Assembly (NCBI RefSeq): GCF_015670405.1
Contig: NZ_JADPBQ010000004.1
Coordinates: 120,699-184,698, forward strand
Origin: Clostridium sp. 1001271B_151109_B4
GTDB taxonomy: Bacteria; Bacillota; Clostridia; Clostridiales; Clostridiaceae
Direction of reading: 5' to 3'
Length of the DNA: 64,000 nt
How positions within the stretch are numbered: the first letter of the stretch is position 1; each line of letters begins with the position of its first letter. Both the position numbers and the translations under genes were made by a program. Shown piece by piece: positions 45,126 to 54,372 of this stretch. Under the pieces are notes generated by a model. It was not told the origin of the DNA. It saw only the letters and a program-made list of their open reading frames with translations, and searched no databases.

Positions 45126-46130
45126 CTATTTTATAGTTCTAAATTCAAAGCCTTGGCTTTGTAAGTACTCTATTATTCTTGGAAGAGCTTTTACTGTTTC
45201 CTCTTTCCCATATGTATCATGCATTAAAAGAACTACACTATCTGCATTAGGACCTAAAGCTTCTACCCCTTCTTTAGCACATTGTACTAATTCATCAGCA
45301 TTTTTCTTTTTCCCTTCAGCATCTTTATTCAATGCATTCCAATCAACATTATAGTATTCATTTTGTTCCATAGCCTCTTTCATTGCAGTACGGCCTTCCC
45401 ATGACCAATATCCACCTGGTAATCTAATAACCCTTGTTGAGAAATCTTCACCTAATACTGCTTTCATTGAGTTTTGACTCTTTTCAAGATCTGATATAAT
45501 GTTATTTACATTCATAGTTTTATTAGGATATAAGTATGAATAATCATGACTATATGTATGATTTCCTATCGCATGTCCTCTTTCAACTTCTTCTTTTAAT
45601 ATTTCTTTTGCTTCATCACTCTTATCTATTGATGAACCTAAAACAAAAAATGTTGCTTTAACATTATATTTATCTAATATATCTAATACTTGTGGCGTAT
45701 TTGTTGTTGATGGTCCATCGTCAAAAGTTAAATAAACTACCTTTTTACCATCAGTTCTTACTGGATACTTTTTTGTCCCATTTAAAAGACCTTTAGTATT
45801 TTCAGCAACCACTGCAGCATCATCAGCGTTAGAATCTTCTTCAAATGATAAGTAACCACTATTATCTAATTTATTTTCTTCTACCTTATCCTCATCATTT
45901 GCTTCATCCTTATTATTTTCTGCTTCATTTTCATTATTAGCCTCTGTATTATTACTTGTCCCATTTTGATTTTCATTAGGAATTGCAAGTTCTAACCTTT
46001 GTTCTTTATGCTTTGGTATAAATTTAATACATAAAACTACTGCTACTACTATTAATATACTGCCTAATACAATAGTTACTTGTCTTTGCCTTTTTTTCTT
46101 CTTATTTCTCTTATTCATTCTTTTACCCAT
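45126..46130 (-). CDS. Membrane-anchored polysaccharide deacetylase (NodB/PgdA type), copy 1
   Basis: About 334 residues from the ATG at 46130; a frame to 46202 exists but falls at the predicted transcription start. A basic tail and membrane helix (VTIVLGSILIVVAVVLCIKF) precede an acidic Asn/Glu-rich spacer and an extracellular NodB domain. Motifs: TFDDGPS, HTYSHDYSYLY, RLPGGYWSW, DWNALN and LLMHDTYGKEET. It removes acetyl groups from surface glycan, probably peptidoglycan GlcNAc. It is a tandem paralogue of the gene at 46438. A WalR-type box lies upstream. Confidence 0.88.
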   Translation of the reverse strand: MGKRMNKRNKKKKRQRQVTIVLGSILIVVAVVLCIKFIPKHKEQRLELAIPNENQNGTSNNTEANNENEAENNKDEANDEDKVEENKLDNSGYLSFEEDSNADDAAVVAENTKGLLNGTKKYPVRTDGKKVVYLTFDDGPSTTNTPQVLDILDKYNVKATFFVLGSSIDKSDEAKEILKEEVERGHAIGNHTYSHDYSYLYPNKTMNVNNIISDLEKSQNSMKAVLGEDFSTRVIRLPGGYWSWEGRTAMKEAMEQNEYYNVDWNALNKDAEGKKKNADELVQCAKEGVEALGPNADSVVLLMHDTYGKEETVKALPRIIEYLQSQGFEFRTIK

Positions 46131-46193
46131 CTTTCGCTGCCATCCTTCCCCTGAATTACATTTTATTTCAATACGAATTTTCTCTTCACTACT

Positions 46194-46238
46194 AATATAC
46201 AATATAACTATAGGTGAATTCGTTACAAAAGTGTTACA
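46194..46238 (-). promoter_or_regulatory. WalR-type box upstream of deacetylase copy 1
   Basis: On the minus strand TGTAAC-ACTTT-TGTAAC (46222-46238), the same as the box at 18979 except one spacer base. TATATT at 46194-46199 follows 22 bases later, similar to the 21-base gap in front of the O-acetylation operon. Confidence 0.6.
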
Positions 46239-46392
46239 AATAAATAATAATATTAATACAAAAGTATTTTATAGCTTTTTATATTTATTTTTCTTATATA
46301 CTTTTTTTGATACCGCTTACCTTTTATTTATCTATATATTAGACTTTTTACCTTTAAATAAAGTTTCAATAATCTTAATTTTTTATAAAATA

Positions 46393-46418
46393 AAAGGATA
46401 AGTTAAAACTCATCCTTT
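46393..46418 (-). terminator. Terminator of deacetylase copy 2
   Basis: AAAGGATGAGT / ACTTATCCTTT stem on the minus strand followed by TATTTT. Confidence 0.75.
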
Positions 46419-46437
46419 ATATTAATATCCATTAACA

Positions 46438-47445
46438 TTATTTAATTGTTCTAAATTCAAATCCTTTGCCTTGTAAATACTCTATTATTTGAGGTAATGC
46501 TTTTACTGTTTCTTCTTTACCATATGTGTCATGCATTAAAAGAACAACACTATCTGCATCTGGGCCTAATATTTCTATATTTTCCTTAGCTTTTTGAACT
46601 AATTCATCTGCATTTTTATTATGTCCTTGAGCATCCTCATTTAATGCATTCCAATCAATATTACAATAACCTGTTTCTATCATCTTATCTCTCATAGCTG
46701 TACGACCTTCCCATGACCAATATCCACCTGGAAATCTAATAACTCTTGTTGAAAAATCATCACCTAATATCTCTTTCATTATATTATTATTTTTTTCAAC
46801 ATCTGATACAATATTATCAACATTCATAGTTCCATTAGGATATAGATAAGTATAGTCGTGTCCGTATGTATGATTTGCTATTGCATGTCCACTTTTAGCA
46901 ATTTCTTTTAATATATTCTTTTCTTCATCCCCTGCTTCTAACATCTTCCCTAAAACAAAGAATGTGGCCTTAACATTATATCTATCTAACACATCCAATA
47001 CTTGTGGTGTATTTGTTATTGATGGTCCATCATCAAAAGTTAAATAAACAACTTTTTTACCATCAGTTCTTACCGGATATGATTTAGTGCCATTTAAAAG
47101 ACCTTTAGTATTTTCAGCTACCATAGCTGCATCATCTGCATTAGGATCATCTTCTAATTTTATATAATTACTATTATTTTCTGAGTTAACTTCTGCTTCT
47201 TGTTCTTCTTCAATTATCTGATCATTTTGAATTAATTCATCTTCTTTATTAACTTCATCAGAGCTATCATTTTCCTTATTACTCGCTATATTTTCTTTTA
47301 AAGTGTTATTTTCTTTTTTAGAAATAAATTGTACTCCCACTATTGTTACAGCAACTACTATCACACATATAATTAAAACAGTAATATTTTGCTTTTTAAT
47401 TGTGTCCATCTTACTTCTATTCCTATTATATTTTTTGCCTATCAT
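46438..47445 (-). CDS. Membrane-anchored polysaccharide deacetylase, copy 2
   Basis: 335 residues with the same layout as copy 1: helix ITVLIICVIVVAVTIVGVQFI, acidic spacer, then a NodB domain with TFDDGPS, HTYGHDYTYLY, RFPGGYWSW, DWNALN and LLMHDTYGKEET. The segment from DDAAMVAENTKGLLNGTK onward is very similar in both, whereas anchors and spacers have diverged, as expected of an old tandem duplication. RBS GGGGGA. No WalR-type box is seen upstream, so the copies may differ in control. Confidence 0.88.
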   Translation of the reverse strand: MIGKKYNRNRSKMDTIKKQNITVLIICVIVVAVTIVGVQFISKKENNTLKENIASNKENDSSDEVNKEDELIQNDQIIEEEQEAEVNSENNSNYIKLEDDPNADDAAMVAENTKGLLNGTKSYPVRTDGKKVVYLTFDDGPSITNTPQVLDVLDRYNVKATFFVLGKMLEAGDEEKNILKEIAKSGHAIANHTYGHDYTYLYPNGTMNVDNIVSDVEKNNNIMKEILGDDFSTRVIRFPGGYWSWEGRTAMRDKMIETGYCNIDWNALNEDAQGHNKNADELVQKAKENIEILGPDADSVVLLMHDTYGKEETVKALPQIIEYLQGKGFEFRTIK

Positions 47446-47651
47446 TATTATTCCCCCTACTGATATAATTACCGCATTTACTATAATAACATATAATTCA
47501 ATATTATTCCAAACCCTCTTTTACACAAAATCAACTTATAATACTTCATCTTTTATACAAAAAAGAGAAAAAATTAAACTTTTAAACTACTAGTTTTTTA
47601 TTCTGGTAAAGTTATAAATATCTTTAAATAAGATATAATTAGCTAAAAATT

Positions 47652-47681
47652 AAAAGGATAAGTATTTAAACCTATCCTTTT
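47652..47681 (-). terminator. Terminator of TM2 gene
   Basis: AAAAGGATA / TATCCTTTT stem with a 12-base centre and a T-rich minus-strand flank. Confidence 0.7.
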
Positions 47682-47770
47682 AACTTTAAACTTATTCTAT
47701 TATATAATTTCATAAATATATTTTCTTATTTCTTTTTCAACATTATCACATTTATTAATTCTTTGAATAA

Positions 47771-48328
47771 TTAATTATCAGATAAAGGTACTCCATCAGC
47801 GTCAGTTGTTATTGTAGTTCCACATAAAATAAGTATTCCTTCTATGAATCCCCAAAGACTTCCTGCTCCACAAGTTAAAATTGTTACTACAATTTGTATA
47901 ATACCAATTCCTATATACCCTAAATAAAATCTGTGTATTCCAAGTCCCCCTACCAAAATCCCTAATATTCCTGCTGCAATTCTTGACTTTGGCCTTTTAG
48001 CAACATTATTATAGTTTTGATTGTAATTAGGATTATTGTTATAATTAGGGTTATTATTATATCCTTGATTGTTATAATTAGTGTTGTAACTTCCTTGATT
48101 ATTATAATTATTAGAGTAATTTTGATTATTATTAAATCCATTATATCTGTTTTCATTTACGTCTTTATTATAATTTTCAATAACATTTCCACAGTTATCA
48201 CAAGTATCACCGTTCACCTTTACACCACATTTATCACAATATCCATTTCCATCTCCAGCCTTAAAGCCGCATTTAAAACAAAAATTAACACCTTCATTTA
48301 ATTTTTCTCCACAATTTTTACAATACAT
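47771..48328 (-). CDS. Zinc-ribbon / TM2-domain membrane protein with Asn-Tyr-rich linker
   Basis: 185 residues. The N-terminal double zinc ribbon (YCKNCGEKL, FCFKCG, YCDKCG, TCDNCG) is followed by about 55 residues of Asn/Tyr/Gln repeats (residues 60-110, units like NYNNQGYNNN). A TM2 domain with two helices and the GILGGLGIHRFYLG-type motif (here VGGLGIHRFYLGYIGIG) comes next. RBS GGGGG. Zinc-ribbon/TM2 proteins are common and mostly uncharacterised; the low-complexity linker may mediate assembly. Confidence 0.85.
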   Translation of the reverse strand: MYCKNCGEKLNEGVNFCFKCGFKAGDGNGYCDKCGVKVNGDTCDNCGNVIENYNKDVNENRYNGFNNNQNYSNNYNNQGSYNTNYNNQGYNNNPNYNNNPNYNQNYNNVAKRPKSRIAAGILGILVGGLGIHRFYLGYIGIGIIQIVVTILTCGAGSLWGFIEGILILCGTTITTDADGVPLSDN

Positions 48329-48503
48329 ATTGCTTCCCCCTTAAATAAGTATGTAAATATTATACAGCATTATCAAAAATATTATCCATACATTTTAATA
48401 CATTTATCTTAATGCTTATAGAGTATTGCAATATATAATAACTACTATCCATACCAATTCACCTAGGTAATAATAATTCAGTTTGTTCTATTACTATAAT
48501 AAC

Positions 48504-48536
48504 AAAAAACCTAGAATATTATTACCTAGGTTTTTT
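48504..48536. terminator. Terminator of FUSC gene
   Basis: AAAAAACCTAG / CTAGGTTTTTT stem. An extra copy of CCTAGGTAATAATA at 48466-48479 can pair alternatively with 48517-48530. Confidence 0.8.
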
Positions 48537-48577
48537 GCTATATTTTATATTAATTTATTTACCTTTTATTCTGTAAC

Positions 48578-50500
48578 TTATTTAGCTAATATTTCTTTCA
48601 TTTCTCTTACTTCTTTTATTTCAACTAAAACACTTCTTATACTTGCAAAGATAATCTTATTATCAATACCTTTAGTTGATTTTATATGTTCTTCTACTAT
48701 TTTTATTGTCATATCTATATCTCCATTTACTGGATTAGATAACATTCTTAAATCATCAATCATATATTCAACGTTATTATGATTAATTTTACTTCTTCTT
48801 ATTAATACATATAACTGATAAATATCAACAATTAAAATTCTTATCTTATCAAAATAGTTATCAACTTCTTCATTAATATATCCATCATTATTAGCAGCTA
48901 TTTTCTCTTCTATCATAGTACTTACTAACAATAGGGTATCCATCTCATGACTATCATTATTTTCATTCTTTGCATTTTCATATACTGCTTTTAGCATTCC
49001 ATTAATTACATCTGTATACATTTCTGATAGTTCATTATTTGCATCTTTCATTTTTACTGGTAATATAAATTTATTAATTATAATGCCTATTATAGTTCCT
49101 AGTATAACAAATACTATTCTCTCAATAGTTAATACTACTGCTCCGCCAGACATAGCAACGGAGCCAATTGCACATATTGTAGTATAAATAGTTGCATATC
49201 TATATGTAAATGCATATGATCTTAAATAACCTGCAGCCATTATTATTAATACTCTGACTAATGTGTTTGTAAATATAGTAAATAGTAAAACTACAATAAT
49301 GCCTCCAACAAGTGTTGCAAACATCTTGTCTTTAATTTTTTTCTTAGATAATTCATATATAGGAATTATTATAGTCATTGCTGTAAAGTAAATCCATTTT
49401 CCTTCCGGAAATTTAAAATAATCTGCAATAAAGGCTGAGATAGCAACACCTAATGATACTCTAACAGCATAAGAAAATTTCACTGATTTTTTATAAAACT
49501 CTTTCTTATGAATATTAATCATTTTATAGTCTTCTGGTATATCACTATTAGCTTCTATCTTGTTATAGTTTTCTTTACCTAATAGCTTTAATTCTTCTAA
49601 TGACATATTTAACATATGAATAGTGTTTAATATTCTTAAAGTATCTATGTCATGTACATTATCATCTTTATATTTATTTAGTATGTTACTTATATTATCA
49701 TTAATATTGCTTAAATTATCTTCTTTTCCCAAACTACGCTTTACTTCTTGTAAACAAATTGATAAATCCTCTAATACATATTTATTATTAATATCTTTAT
49801 CTAATAAATTTGATAACTTTTCTAAAACCACAACAATATTTAGTTTTATCCTACCTTCTTCTGTTACATAAAATTCATCTTTCCTGTTATCATAAACAAT
49901 TTTTCTAAATTCAGTAGAATTACTCCTTATTGCCTTATTAATTTCTTGTTTATTTATACTTTTATCATTTACCTTTTTTATAATATCATCACAAATATTA
50001 TCTATTAATTTATTTCCAACCTTAGTAGTTTTATTTTTATTGACAATAAATTGCACTAACATAATTCCAATTGGCGCTACTAAAAGTGAAAGCAATCTCA
50101 TTGGTAATTCTTTTGCAGTAATTGGAGTTGCTAATAAAAATAAATATTGTAATGAAAATGGTAAATAAACTGGTGACTTTAAGTTATAATAAAACGTATA
50201 AATTATTATAAATATAGCTATAAAATTTAAAGGTATAGCTGCCCATACATTTAGATTTGCTAAATATGTAAATATCCCAATACCTATATTTATTATAAGT
50301 AATTTAATTAAGTTTTTTCCTGGTGAAATAGTAAGATTAATTTGTGTCAACATTAAGATTGCTGTTATTCCCATTACTCCTACCAGCATATTTTTATCTC
50401 CAAAAATAGTTTTAAATATTATTACAAATGCCATTATTAAAATATATAAAACAGTTTGTGATATAATAAATTGTTTTGTTATTTTTTTGGGTTCTGCCAA
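48578..50500 (-). CDS. FUSC-family membrane protein (aromatic acid exporter-like)
   Basis: 640 residues with TTG start at 50500 and RBS AAGGGAGAG. Two blocks of membrane helices (about 10-150 and 350-490) are separated by a 190-residue helical cytoplasmic domain, with another at the C-terminus. This is the FUSC/ArAE layout (YccC, AaeB). Family members export aromatic carboxylic acids or support cell-envelope functions. Its position beside the aromatic amino-acid operon is suggestive, but no shared transcript is evident: a strong terminator and opposite control lie between. Confidence 0.75.
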   Translation of the reverse strand: MAEPKKITKQFIISQTVLYILIMAFVIIFKTIFGDKNMLVGVMGITAILMLTQINLTISPGKNLIKLLIINIGIGIFTYLANLNVWAAIPLNFIAIFIIIYTFYYNLKSPVYLPFSLQYLFLLATPITAKELPMRLLSLLVAPIGIMLVQFIVNKNKTTKVGNKLIDNICDDIIKKVNDKSINKQEINKAIRSNSTEFRKIVYDNRKDEFYVTEEGRIKLNIVVVLEKLSNLLDKDINNKYVLEDLSICLQEVKRSLGKEDNLSNINDNISNILNKYKDDNVHDIDTLRILNTIHMLNMSLEELKLLGKENYNKIEANSDIPEDYKMINIHKKEFYKKSVKFSYAVRVSLGVAISAFIADYFKFPEGKWIYFTAMTIIIPIYELSKKKIKDKMFATLVGGIIVVLLFTIFTNTLVRVLIIMAAGYLRSYAFTYRYATIYTTICAIGSVAMSGGAVVLTIERIVFVILGTIIGIIINKFILPVKMKDANNELSEMYTDVINGMLKAVYENAKNENNDSHEMDTLLLVSTMIEEKIAANNDGYINEEVDNYFDKIRILIVDIYQLYVLIRRSKINHNNVEYMIDDLRMLSNPVNGDIDMTIKIVEEHIKSTKGIDNKIIFASIRSVLVEIKEVREMKEILAK

Positions 50501-50708
50501 AATAATCTCTCCCTTTCAAATTAGATATACAAGAAACAATATCACCATAATTTGTAACTCATATCAATTTTGATATTTATGAAAGTATATTTAAAATTAT
50601 CCTTTTCTCCTATTAATAAACTATTTCAATTAAATTATTATATTATATAAAATATTACACTTCCTATATTTATACTTTTCTCCACACTTATAAATTTTAT
50701 GCATTAAT

Positions 50709-50780
50709 AAAAAGGTGGCTTCTATAATATTGAACTGCCCCCTGTCTACTTGACAGGGGGCAGTTCATATAGATACCACC
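50709..50780 (-). terminator. Very stable GC-rich terminator ending the aro operon
   Basis: GGTGG...TCTATA outer stem enclosing a perfect GAACTGCCCCCTGTC / GACAGGGGGCAGTTC stem with a five-base loop, followed by T5 on the minus strand. The GC content is far above the surroundings. Nothing else is seen in the 312-base gap. Confidence 0.85.
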
Positions 50781-50812
50781 TTTTACTTTATCTTAAACTT
50801 AAATTCATTAAA

Positions 50813-51646
50813 CTATAAGTTTTCTCTTCTCTTTGAAGATTTTATAAATAACTTCTGAAGACCCTCTTTATCATCTTTCTCTAAACAAGATTTAATTTTA
50901 TCTAATTCAGCTTCAAAATTATAAATAGTTTCAAGTAAATTTTCTTTATTTCCTAAAAATAATTGACTCCATAAAGCTTCATTAATATTTGCAATCCTAG
51001 TTAGATCCCTATAACTATCGCCTATAAACTCCCCTGTATTTCTTCCTTCAATATCACTATTGATAAGGGCTACTGCTAAAGCATGAGGTAACTGACTTGT
51101 AAATGCAATCATTTCATCATGGTACTTTGGACATATTCTTTTAACATGCTTAAATCCCATCTTGTATGCTAAATCTTCAATTAAATTTATGTTTTTATCC
51201 TTATTCCTATCAATAACTGTAATTAAGAAATTTGCCCCTTTAAAAACTTGATTAGTTGCATAATCTATGCCCTTCTTTTCCCTCCCAGCCATAGGATGTG
51301 CAAAAACAAAATCAATTTTTTCTGGTAATATTTCAATTATCTCATTTATAAATAACTGTTTAATCCCAGTTACATCTGTAATTACTGTCCCATCTTTAAA
51401 ATACTCTTTATTATTTATAATGAAATCTTTTACTAGATTAGGGTAAATAGCTAAGACAATCAAATCAGCATTTTGAATTATATCCTTCTCATCTTCATAA
51501 CCTTCTTTAATAATTCCTAAAGCCTTTGCCTTTTTTAATGTTTCTATATTATTATCTACACCATAGACTTCACTATATCCTGCTTCTTTAAGTGCCATTG
51601 CATATCCACCACCAATAACACCAAGACCTACAATTAGTATTCTCAT
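50813..51646 (-). CDS. tyrA: Prephenate dehydrogenase
   Basis: 277 residues. An N-terminal NAD(P) Rossmann motif GLGVIGGGYAMAL starts near residue 7. FAHPMAGREKKG (prephenate-site His and Arg region) lies near residue 115, and the all-helical dimer domain contains TSQLPHALAVAL. It converts prephenate to 4-hydroxyphenylpyruvate for tyrosine. No ACT domain, so feedback is probably exerted elsewhere. Last gene of the aro operon; strong RBS AAAGGGGGG. Confidence 0.93.
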   Translation of the reverse strand: MRILIVGLGVIGGGYAMALKEAGYSEVYGVDNNIETLKKAKALGIIKEGYEDEKDIIQNADLIVLAIYPNLVKDFIINNKEYFKDGTVITDVTGIKQLFINEIIEILPEKIDFVFAHPMAGREKKGIDYATNQVFKGANFLITVIDRNKDKNINLIEDLAYKMGFKHVKRICPKYHDEMIAFTSQLPHALAVALINSDIEGRNTGEFIGDSYRDLTRIANINEALWSQLFLGNKENLLETIYNFEAELDKIKSCLEKDDKEGLQKLFIKSSKRRENL

Positions 51647-51660
51647 AATACCCCCCTTTA

Positions 51661-51769
51661 TTTAGTTAATAGTTTTGAGTTAAAAGTTAGTAGTTAAAGA
51701 TATTTAAGAAACTCCTAAAGGAGTTTTTTTATCCTTAACTACTAACCTCTAACTATTAACTCTTAACTA
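51661..51769. repeat. AGTTAATAG element, junction aroF2-tyrA
   Basis: Outer arms TTAGTTAATAGTTTTGAGTT... and ...AACTATTAACTCTTAACTA; inner hairpin AACTCC-TAAA-GGAGTT with a T7 run on the + strand. The TAG stop of aroF2 (51767-51769) lies within the right arm. Confidence 0.8.
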
Positions 51770-52780
51770 TAATATTTTTCCTTCTATTTCAGCTAAAGCT
51801 TTCACTTTTTTCATTACCTTATCAAATAAAGCTGGCTTAAGTGATTGTTGTCCATCACTTAATGCACATTGAGGATTATTATGAACTTCTATCATAAGTC
51901 CATCTGCTCCTGCTGCTATTGCTGCTTTTGCAAGTGGCTCAACTAAGTACCAGTATCCTGCTGCATGGCTTGGATCTACTATTACTGGTAAGTGTGATAA
52001 CTTTTTAATTACTGGTATAGCACTTAAATCTAAAGTATTTCTAGTGTAAGTTTCATATGTTCTTATTCCTCTTTCACAAAGAATAATATTTTCATTTCCA
52101 CCAGCCATTATATATTCAGCACTCATAAGCCATTCCTCAATAGTTGCAGATAAGCCTCTCTTAAGTAAGATTGGTTTATTAGTTTTCCCTAATTCCTTTA
52201 ATAAATCAAAGTTTTGCATATTTCTAGCACCAACTTGAATCACATCAACATTCTCTACAAAATCATCTATATATCTAGTGGACATTATTTCTGTAACTAT
52301 TGGTAATCCGGTTTCCTTTTTTGCAACTTTTAATAACTTTAATCCTTCAAGCTCTAAGCCTTGGAAACTATAAGGTGAAGTTCTCGGTTTGAAAGCTCCT
52401 CCCCTTAAGAAATTTGCCCCTGATTCTTTTATTGACTTAGCTATTTCAATTATTTGATCTTCACTTTCAACAGAACATGGCCCTGCCATAATTCCAAGAT
52501 GGTTTCCACCAACCAAAGTTCCATCCACATTAACAATTGTATCATCTGGTTTAAATAACCTATTTGCTTTTTTAAATGGCTCTTCTACTTTTAATATTTT
52601 ATCTACACCATCAAAAGACAATATTTTATCTGGATCTATAACCCTAGTTTCACCAACCACACCTATAATACAAAAAGTTGATCCTTGAGAAAGGTTCACA
52701 CCTAACCCCTGTTTAGTTAATTCATTTTCTACAGCCTTTACTTCTCTTTCGCTACATTTAGGATTCATTACAATAATCAT
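51767..52780 (-). CDS. aroF: 3-deoxy-7-phosphoheptulonate synthase, copy 2
   Basis: 337 residues from the ATG at 52780, chosen because GGAGG precedes it and because it aligns with copy 1 (MIIVMNPK versus MVVILKPK); the frame is open to 52804. A ferredoxin-like regulatory domain (1-70) precedes the DAHP synthase barrel with AGPCSVES, KPRTSPYSFQG, LLKRGLSAT and VDPSHAAG. It condenses PEP and erythrose-4-phosphate. A second copy opens the operon; the two may respond to different end products. Confidence 0.93.
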   Translation of the reverse strand: MIIVMNPKCSEREVKAVENELTKQGLGVNLSQGSTFCIIGVVGETRVIDPDKILSFDGVDKILKVEEPFKKANRLFKPDDTIVNVDGTLVGGNHLGIMAGPCSVESEDQIIEIAKSIKESGANFLRGGAFKPRTSPYSFQGLELEGLKLLKVAKKETGLPIVTEIMSTRYIDDFVENVDVIQVGARNMQNFDLLKELGKTNKPILLKRGLSATIEEWLMSAEYIMAGGNENIILCERGIRTYETYTRNTLDLSAIPVIKKLSHLPVIVDPSHAAGYWYLVEPLAKAAIAAGADGLMIEVHNNPQCALSDGQQSLKPALFDKVMKKVKALAEIEGKIL

Positions 52781-52804
52781 TTCTACCATACCTCCATACT
52801 TCAT

Positions 52805-52918
52805 TTAATTAATAATTTTTAGTTAATAGTTTAAGGTTGAAACTCCTTTTTGAGTCTATTAATAATATATTTCTCTAAAGTCTGCTCAAGCAGACTTCAT
52901 TCCTTAACTGTTAACTAT
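52805..52918. repeat. AGTTAATAG element, junction aroK-aroF2
   Basis: Arms TTTTTAGTTAATAGTTTAAG and CTTAACTGTTAACTATT; inner AAGTCTGC / GCAGACTT hairpin and a GAAACTCC segment. The last residues and stop of aroK (Asn-Ser-stop, AATAGTTAA) are encoded by the arm. Confidence 0.8.
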
Positions 52919-53414
52919 TCACAAGTTTTGCTATTTTATTAACGACCTCTTCTAAGCTTCCTGTATTTTCAACTCTATAATCACAGTATTCCTTATATAA
53001 GTCATATCTTTCATCATATAATTTATATAATACTTCTTTACCATTTGCTAGTAAAGGTCTCTTTTCAACTTCTATATCTCCTAATATGTTTTCTACTGGT
53101 CTATCAATAAAAACAACTATAGAATTTTTCTTTAAATACTCTATATTTATATACTTCTTAACAACTCCTCCACCTGAAGAAATAATAGTTTTACTTCTTT
53201 CTCCAAGGTCTTTACAAGTTTCAGTTTCTATATTTCTAAAATAATCTTCACCATTTTTAAATAATTCTATAATAGTTTTTCCTTGATTATCTTCAATATA
53301 AAAATCCATATCTATAAACTCATAATTTAATTTATCTGAAAGTAAATTTCCTACCGTAGTCTTTCCACATCCAGGCAACCCTATCAGTGTAATACTTTTC
53401 TCCATATCCTTCAT
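52911..53414 (-). CDS. aroK: Shikimate kinase
   Basis: 167 residues from the ATG at 53414 (AGGAG seven bases upstream), 13 bases after aroE; the frame is open to 53456. P-loop GLPGCGKT (12-19), FIDMDFYIED with the shikimate-binding Asp, FRNIET with Arg, SSGGGVV, and the lid DRPVENILGDIEVEKRPLLA. It phosphorylates shikimate. Its C-terminus runs into the intergenic element. Confidence 0.95.
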   Translation of the reverse strand: MKDMEKSITLIGLPGCGKTTVGNLLSDKLNYEFIDMDFYIEDNQGKTIIELFKNGEDYFRNIETETCKDLGERSKTIISSGGGVVKKYINIEYLKKNSIVVFIDRPVENILGDIEVEKRPLLANGKEVLYKLYDERYDLYKEYCDYRVENTGSLEEVVNKIAKLVNS

Positions 53415-53427
53415 ACCTACACTCCTA

Positions 53428-54243
53428 CTACTTAAAATCTTTAGATAAATCATCATATATATAATTTATCAGCTCTTCGCTTATTTCCTTATCATTAAAT
53501 ATAGCTTGACTTTTGACAGCTTGCCCCACCAACATACGTAATCCACCTATAGCAACTTTTCCTTCTTCTGCTGCAAACTGAAGAAACTTAGTTTGCATCG
53601 GATTATATACTAAATCTACAGCTACATTAAAATTCCTTACTACTTCTTTACTAACTACAGAGTTATCACTCTTAGGAAACATCCCAACAGGAGTTGTATT
53701 AATTATTAAATAGCCTTTTAAACTATTTAGATCATTATAATCAATAATACTTATTCTTTTATCTATATTATTTAAATTAACACTTTCTGGTGTCCTACTT
53801 ACTATATATATTTTTTCTATTTCATTATCCAATAAGTAAGTAATAACAGCTTTACAAGCACCACCAGATCCTAAGATAACTGCAGTTTTATTTTTCACAT
53901 TTATATTTTTACTCTTAAGCATAACTTTAATGCCAAAATAATCAGTATTATACCCATAAAGTTTATTTTCTTTAAGCATTACTGTATTTACAGCACCAAT
54001 TCTAGTTGCTTCATCCGAAATATAATCTAAGTATTTCATTATACTTTCCTTATATGGAATTGTGACATTAAAACCTTTTATCTTAAGCAATTTTACTGAT
54101 TCTACAAAATCATTTAATCTATCTTTTTGAATTTCAAATAATTTATATGCACCTTCAGTATTATTTTTTTCTAATATTATTTTATTGATTCGTGGTGATA
54201 AGCTATGACTCAACTTTTCACCTAACAATCCATAGAACTCCAT
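53428..54243 (-). CDS. aroE: Shikimate dehydrogenase (biosynthetic)
   Basis: 271 residues. SHSLSP (12-17), catalytic Lys65 in NVTIPYKES, Asp101 in YGYNTDYFG and the NADP loop GSGGACKA near residue 125. It reduces 3-dehydroshikimate to shikimate. It is clearly the biosynthetic type, unlike the YdiB-like paralogue at 36809. RBS AAGGTGG. It is followed after 13 bases by aroK, one of two junctions in the operon without an element. Confidence 0.94.
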   Translation of the reverse strand: MEFYGLLGEKLSHSLSPRINKIILEKNNTEGAYKLFEIQKDRLNDFVESVKLLKIKGFNVTIPYKESIMKYLDYISDEATRIGAVNTVMLKENKLYGYNTDYFGIKVMLKSKNINVKNKTAVILGSGGACKAVITYLLDNEIEKIYIVSRTPESVNLNNIDKRISIIDYNDLNSLKGYLIINTTPVGMFPKSDNSVVSKEVVRNFNVAVDLVYNPMQTKFLQFAAEEGKVAIGGLRMLVGQAVKSQAIFNDKEISEELINYIYDDLSKDFK

Positions 54244-54260
54244 TTAAGCACCACCTTTGG

Positions 54261-54372
54261 GTTAGTTGATAGTTAATAGTTTTTAGTTAATAGTTTAGGA
54301 TAAAATCCTGTAAGAATTTCTAAATATATATTTCTATACTATTAATTCTTAACTTTTAACTCTTAACTAATT
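54261..54372. repeat. AGTTAATAG element, junction pheA-aroE
   Basis: Arms GTTAGTTGATAGTTAATAG with TTTTTAGTTAATAG, and TATTAATTCTTAACTTTTAA with CTCTTAACTAATTA; a shorter AAATCC/GAATTT middle. The pheA stop (TAA) abuts the right arm. Confidence 0.75.

Noticed and set aside
11044..48536. Long open frames on the strand opposite real genes (for example within the kinase and transporter genes)
   Set aside because: They lack RBSs, mirror the coding pattern of recognised genes and give no known motif.
50714..50780. GC-rich palindrome as an insertion sequence
   Set aside because: No transposase or second end; position and T-run fit a terminator.
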